From positions 1 to 8,283 of the forward strand of contig MDVR01000137.1 of the NCBI GenBank assembly GCA_001940725.1: a stretch of 8,283 nt of DNA, written 5' to 3'. Of this stretch, positions 6,420 to 8,283 are shown piece by piece (positions within the stretch are counted from its first letter, which is position 1; each line of letters opens with the position of its first letter). The position numbers were made by a program, and so were the translations under genes. This stretch comes from Candidatus Heimdallarchaeota archaeon LC_2 (GTDB lineage Archaea > Asgardarchaeota > Heimdallarchaeia > Heimdallarchaeales > Kariarchaeaceae). The notes beneath the pieces are model-generated. The model was not told the DNA's origin. It saw only the letters and a program-made list of their open reading frames with translations, and searched no databases.

Positions 6420-6467
6420 TCAATTGTCATCAAATCATGATGCAATATATTTTGGGATTATCATAAT

Positions 6468-6480
6468 TTGTAAAATACTA
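6468..6480 (+). promoter_or_regulatory. TATA-like box for the GNAT gene
   Basis: TTGTAAAATACTA is centred about 24 nt upstream of ATG 6498, with a T-rich stretch between. No ribosome-binding site is visible, so this too looks leaderless. Confidence 0.4.
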
Positions 6481-6497
6481 TTTTTTACTAAATTTCT

Positions 6498-7022
6498 ATG
6501 GAAATTCGTCAGTTGAAGAAAGATGAATTTCACAAATTCAATCAAATTGATAGAAGAGAGATAATTAGCAAGATTTACAAACATCGCGATGGTAAATTAG
6601 TACTGGAAGATGAATATTATGATGTCCCAGAATGGACGTCATCAATGAAACAAGAATTTGTTGACTCATTCATTGAGTTGGACCAACGTGGTGGATTTGT
6701 CTATGGTGTTTTTGAAGATGATAAAATGGTAGGGATGGGGACCTTAGATGTGAAATTTATTGGAAAACACAAGGATCTACTTCAATTAGCAGGTCTCTGG
6801 GTATCAACTCAATATAGATACAAAGGGATTGCGGGTAAATTGGTCGACCACATGAAGAACAAAGCGAGAAATTTGGGTGCAAAAAAATTATATGTTTCAG
6901 CGACTCCATCCTTCAATACTATCGAATTTTATAAAAATAGAGCCTTTATACTCACAAAAGATCTCGACAAAACACTGTTTGAAAAAGAACCTGAAGATAT
7001 TCATATGGAAATAGAGCTGTGA
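6498..7022 (+). CDS. GNAT-family N-acetyltransferase
   Basis: The frame encodes 174 residues, a typical length for a single GNAT domain, cytoplasmic. The acceptor-side N-terminal half (1-65) is followed by the central strands FVYGVFEDDKMVGMGTLDV (67-85) and LLQLAGLWVSTQYR (94-107). Motif A, the pyrophosphate loop for acetyl-CoA, is R107-Y-K-G110-I-A112-G-K-L. Motif B is SATPSFNTIEFYKNRAF with N140 and Y145, where the common GF is AF. The protein transfers an acetyl group from acetyl-CoA to an amine; the substrate is not predictable from sequence. The gene is intact and starts at ATG. Its last three codons and stop lie inside the left arm of the large inverted repeat and reappear at the window's right edge. 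The next gene starts 136 nt downstream and has its own promoter. Confidence 0.92.
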   Translation: MEIRQLKKDEFHKFNQIDRREIISKIYKHRDGKLVLEDEYYDVPEWTSSMKQEFVDSFIELDQRGGFVYGVFEDDKMVGMGTLDVKFIGKHKDLLQLAGLWVSTQYRYKGIAGKLVDHMKNKARNLGAKKLYVSATPSFNTIEFYKNRAFILTKDLDKTLFEKEPEDIHMEIEL

Positions 7023-7348
7023 TTTAGTGTTTATCAAACTAATACATAAGCCAAAGAGTGTGTAAAGTCGATCCAACAATTCGAATACTGAATGAGCCCT
7101 GAACCACTTTTCTCTTGTATCCTAAAATTTAAATCAAGAAAATTTTGATGAAAATTAATGTTCATTGGACACTTCGCAACTGGTTTGGCATTCTACGTAC
7201 AGAAACAAGGTGGAAAAATCACTTTCTTCCTTTTGGTGCTTGGGACACAATTTGTTGATATTTTGTGGGGATTATTCACATTACTAGGTTTTGAAGGTGG
7301 TGTCAGTCTTGGCAGTGTGAAACACAATTTTTTTGATACTCCTTGGTC
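7011..7348 (+). repeat. Left arm of 338-bp perfect inverted repeat
   Basis: Position p pairs with 15294 minus p throughout. I compared the arm with the reverse complement of 7946-8283 and found no mismatch or gap over 338 bp. The arm holds the GNAT 3' end, the intergenic promoter and 63 codons of the YdjM-like gene. Confidence 0.97.
7124..7134 (+). promoter_or_regulatory. TATA box for the YdjM-like gene, left copy
   Basis: AAAATTTAAAT is centred about 29 nt upstream of ATG 7158, so the transcript would be nearly leaderless. An identical copy serves the complete gene on the other strand. Confidence 0.5.
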
Positions 7349-7361
7349 TGAAATTCATTAG
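7158..7361 (+). pseudogene. Truncated copy of the YdjM/DUF457-like membrane protein gene
   Basis: The first 63 codons are identical to the complete gene at 7456-8136, minus strand. After TPW-S the sequence leaves the homology at 7349 and the frame ends three codons later (E-I-H-stop). The copy keeps the first metal-site-like residues (H5, Q31, D34) and one or two membrane helices. It lacks the H-S-L-L and S-H-W-V-L-D-F-I-V-H motifs, so it cannot be a working member. It either results from an inverted duplication or is not real: a fold-back joining at 7348/7349 would create exactly this. In that case the true gene continues here on the plus strand. Confidence 0.85.
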
Positions 7362-7455
7362 TAATTATGAGGATGAATTAAATCATGGATTTATAAAATT
7401 GAAACAATGATTAATCAATTAAGTTTGAATTAATATTTAATATTAAAAATTAGAA
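7349..7455. other. Unique spacer next to the inverted-repeat junction
   Basis: The 107 bp between the junction and the stop of the complete gene are AT-rich and non-coding, with an AATATTTAATATT palindrome near 7432-7444 that could serve in termination of the minus-strand gene. An ATTCATTA at 7353-7360 resembles the ATTCATTA that follows the junction in the intact gene: possible microhomology. Confidence 0.5.
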
Positions 7456-8136
7456 CTATATTTTTCTCTCAGGATGAATCCATGTCATTATTGAGGCTAT
7501 CACAACTATTCCAATAAACCCTGCAAGACCAGTTATAGCATCCACTTCCATACCTTCCACATCATTAAAAGAGGGTAAGAAATTAATTAAATGCAGAAAA
7601 GAAAGTAGTCCAATCATTAGTAATGGTCTCGTAGAGGAAATAATTTCCTCTTTTGATTTGAGAACCTTCCAATAAAGCCACCAAGAACCTATTATTATAG
7701 CGAATTCAATAATAAAAGTTGCAATTGGGAATTCCCAAAGATACAAAGATGGGAGTGTTTGGTCACTAGTAGGTATAATTCTCATATCATCGTTGTGGAC
7801 AATAAAATCAAGAACCCAATGGGAGAATACAGACAAACCCGCGATTATTCCAAAATTGTTTAATTCCTTATCGTTTATACTCACATAATAATTTGCAGCA
7901 AATCCATATATTACTGACCAAACAATCATCATAAGTAATGAATGGGACCAAGGAGTATCAAAAAAATTGTGTTTCACACTGCCAAGACTGACACCACCTT
8001 CAAAACCTAGTAATGTGAATAATCCCCACAAAATATCAACAAATTGTGTCCCAAGCACCAAAAGGAAGAAAGTGATTTTTCCACCTTGTTTCTGTACGTA
8101 GAATGCCAAACCAGTTGCGAAGTGTCCAATGAACAT
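7456..8136 (-). CDS. YdjM/DUF457-like multi-pass membrane protein (putative metal-dependent hydrolase)
   Basis: The frame encodes 226 residues from the ATG at 8134-8136. It is strongly hydrophobic, with segments near 22-44, 66-83, 95-113, 133-156, 171-188 and 199-219. The arrangement of the N-terminal M-F-I-G-H-F (H5), Q31-F-V-D34, W-S-H65-S-L-L and S-H106-W-V-L-D110-F-I-V-H114 matches the DUF457/YdjM family, integral membrane proteins proposed to be metal-dependent hydrolases. The His/Asp residues would form the metal site within the membrane. The physiological substrate is not known. The first 63 codons and 147 bp of upstream DNA, including the TATA box, lie in the right arm of the inverted repeat and are duplicated at 7011-7348. 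If the repeat is an assembly artefact, this gene really follows the GNAT gene on its strand. Confidence 0.88.
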   Translation of the reverse strand: MFIGHFATGLAFYVQKQGGKITFFLLVLGTQFVDILWGLFTLLGFEGGVSLGSVKHNFFDTPWSHSLLMMIVWSVIYGFAANYYVSINDKELNNFGIIAGLSVFSHWVLDFIVHNDDMRIIPTSDQTLPSLYLWEFPIATFIIEFAIIIGSWWLYWKVLKSKEEIISSTRPLLMIGLLSFLHLINFLPSFNDVEGMEVDAITGLAGFIGIVVIASIMTWIHPERKI

Positions 8137-8283
8137 TAATTTTCATCAAAATTTTCTTGATTTAAATTTTAGGATACAAGAGAAAAGTGGTTCAGGGCTC
8201 ATTCAGTATTCGAATTGTTGGATCGACTTTACACACTCTTTGGCTTATGTATTAGTTTGATAAACACTAAATCACAGCTCTAT
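7946..8283 (-). repeat. Right arm of 338-bp perfect inverted repeat, cut by window end
   Basis: This is the exact reverse complement of 7011-7348. The arm still matches at the last base of the window, so its outer end is unknown. The arms are separated by 597 bp of unique sequence. The last 12 bp (8272-8283) repeat the final three codons and stop of the GNAT gene. Confidence 0.97.
8160..8170 (-). promoter_or_regulatory. TATA box for the YdjM-like gene, complete copy
   Basis: This is the mirror image of 7124-7134; the minus strand reads AAAATTTAAAT about 29 nt before ATG 8136. Confidence 0.5.

Noticed and set aside
6897..7079. 60-codon minus-strand frame, mirrored at the right edge
   Set aside because: It is antisense to the GNAT C-terminus; half of it lies in the duplicated intergenic DNA.
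7011..8283. Insertion sequence or transposon interpretation of the inverted repeat
   Set aside because: No transposase lies between the arms, the arms carry pieces of ordinary neighbouring genes, and there is no target-site duplication visible.

Overview
This window is AT-rich (roughly 30% GC by eye) and looks like archaeal chromosomal DNA. The evidence is a tRNA-Pro gene with an intron whose flanks fold into an archaeal bulge-helix-bulge splice motif, TATA-like boxes about 22-30 nt upstream of most start codons with almost no leader, frequent TTG and GTG starts, and a large secreted NosD-type beta-helix protein fused to a winged-helix DNA-binding domain. An Asgard-like or other AT-rich uncultured archaeon is a reasonable guess, but nothing here fixes the lineage.

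Layout. The left edge (1-595, minus) carries most of a YrdC/Sua5-type threonylcarbamoyladenylate synthase, cut off by the window at its C-terminus. A divergent promoter region separates it from a 104-residue acidic protein with three similar D-G-x-[IV]-x-x-x-E units (772-1086, plus). A long AT-rich stretch with a possible very small ORF leads to a membrane-anchored SGNH hydrolase (plus). On the minus strand follow a 79-residue two-helix membrane protein (2432-2671) and a tRNA-Pro(UGG) with an 18-nt intron (2792-2884). Next come a 666-residue membrane-spanning beta-helix/winged-helix protein (3229-5229, minus) and a 171-residue two-helix membrane protein (5751-6266, minus). A GNAT acetyltransferase (6498-7022, plus) is followed by a YdjM/DUF457-like membrane protein.

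The right end is the strangest part. Positions 7011-7348 recur, with no difference that I can find, as the reverse complement at 7946-8283, and the second arm runs exactly into the window edge. Each arm carries the last codons of the GNAT gene, the intergenic promoter and the first 63 codons of the YdjM-like gene. The gene is complete only on the minus strand (7456-8136); the plus-strand copy (7158-7361) is broken. This is either a fold-back chimera at a contig end or a very recent inverted duplication able to isomerise. If it is an artefact, the real locus is GNAT followed by the full YdjM-like gene, both on the same strand.

A second non-coding signal is a 52-bp repeat at 2991-3042 and 5680-5731 (43/52 identical, same orientation) on either side of the beta-helix/winged-helix gene, with a shorter related copy at 6390-6419. 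The genes do not form one obvious pathway: translation genes (tRNA modification and tRNA-Pro) are mixed with cell-envelope proteins. The 666-residue protein, which joins an apparently extracellular domain to a cytoplasmic DNA-binding domain, is the most interesting single gene product.
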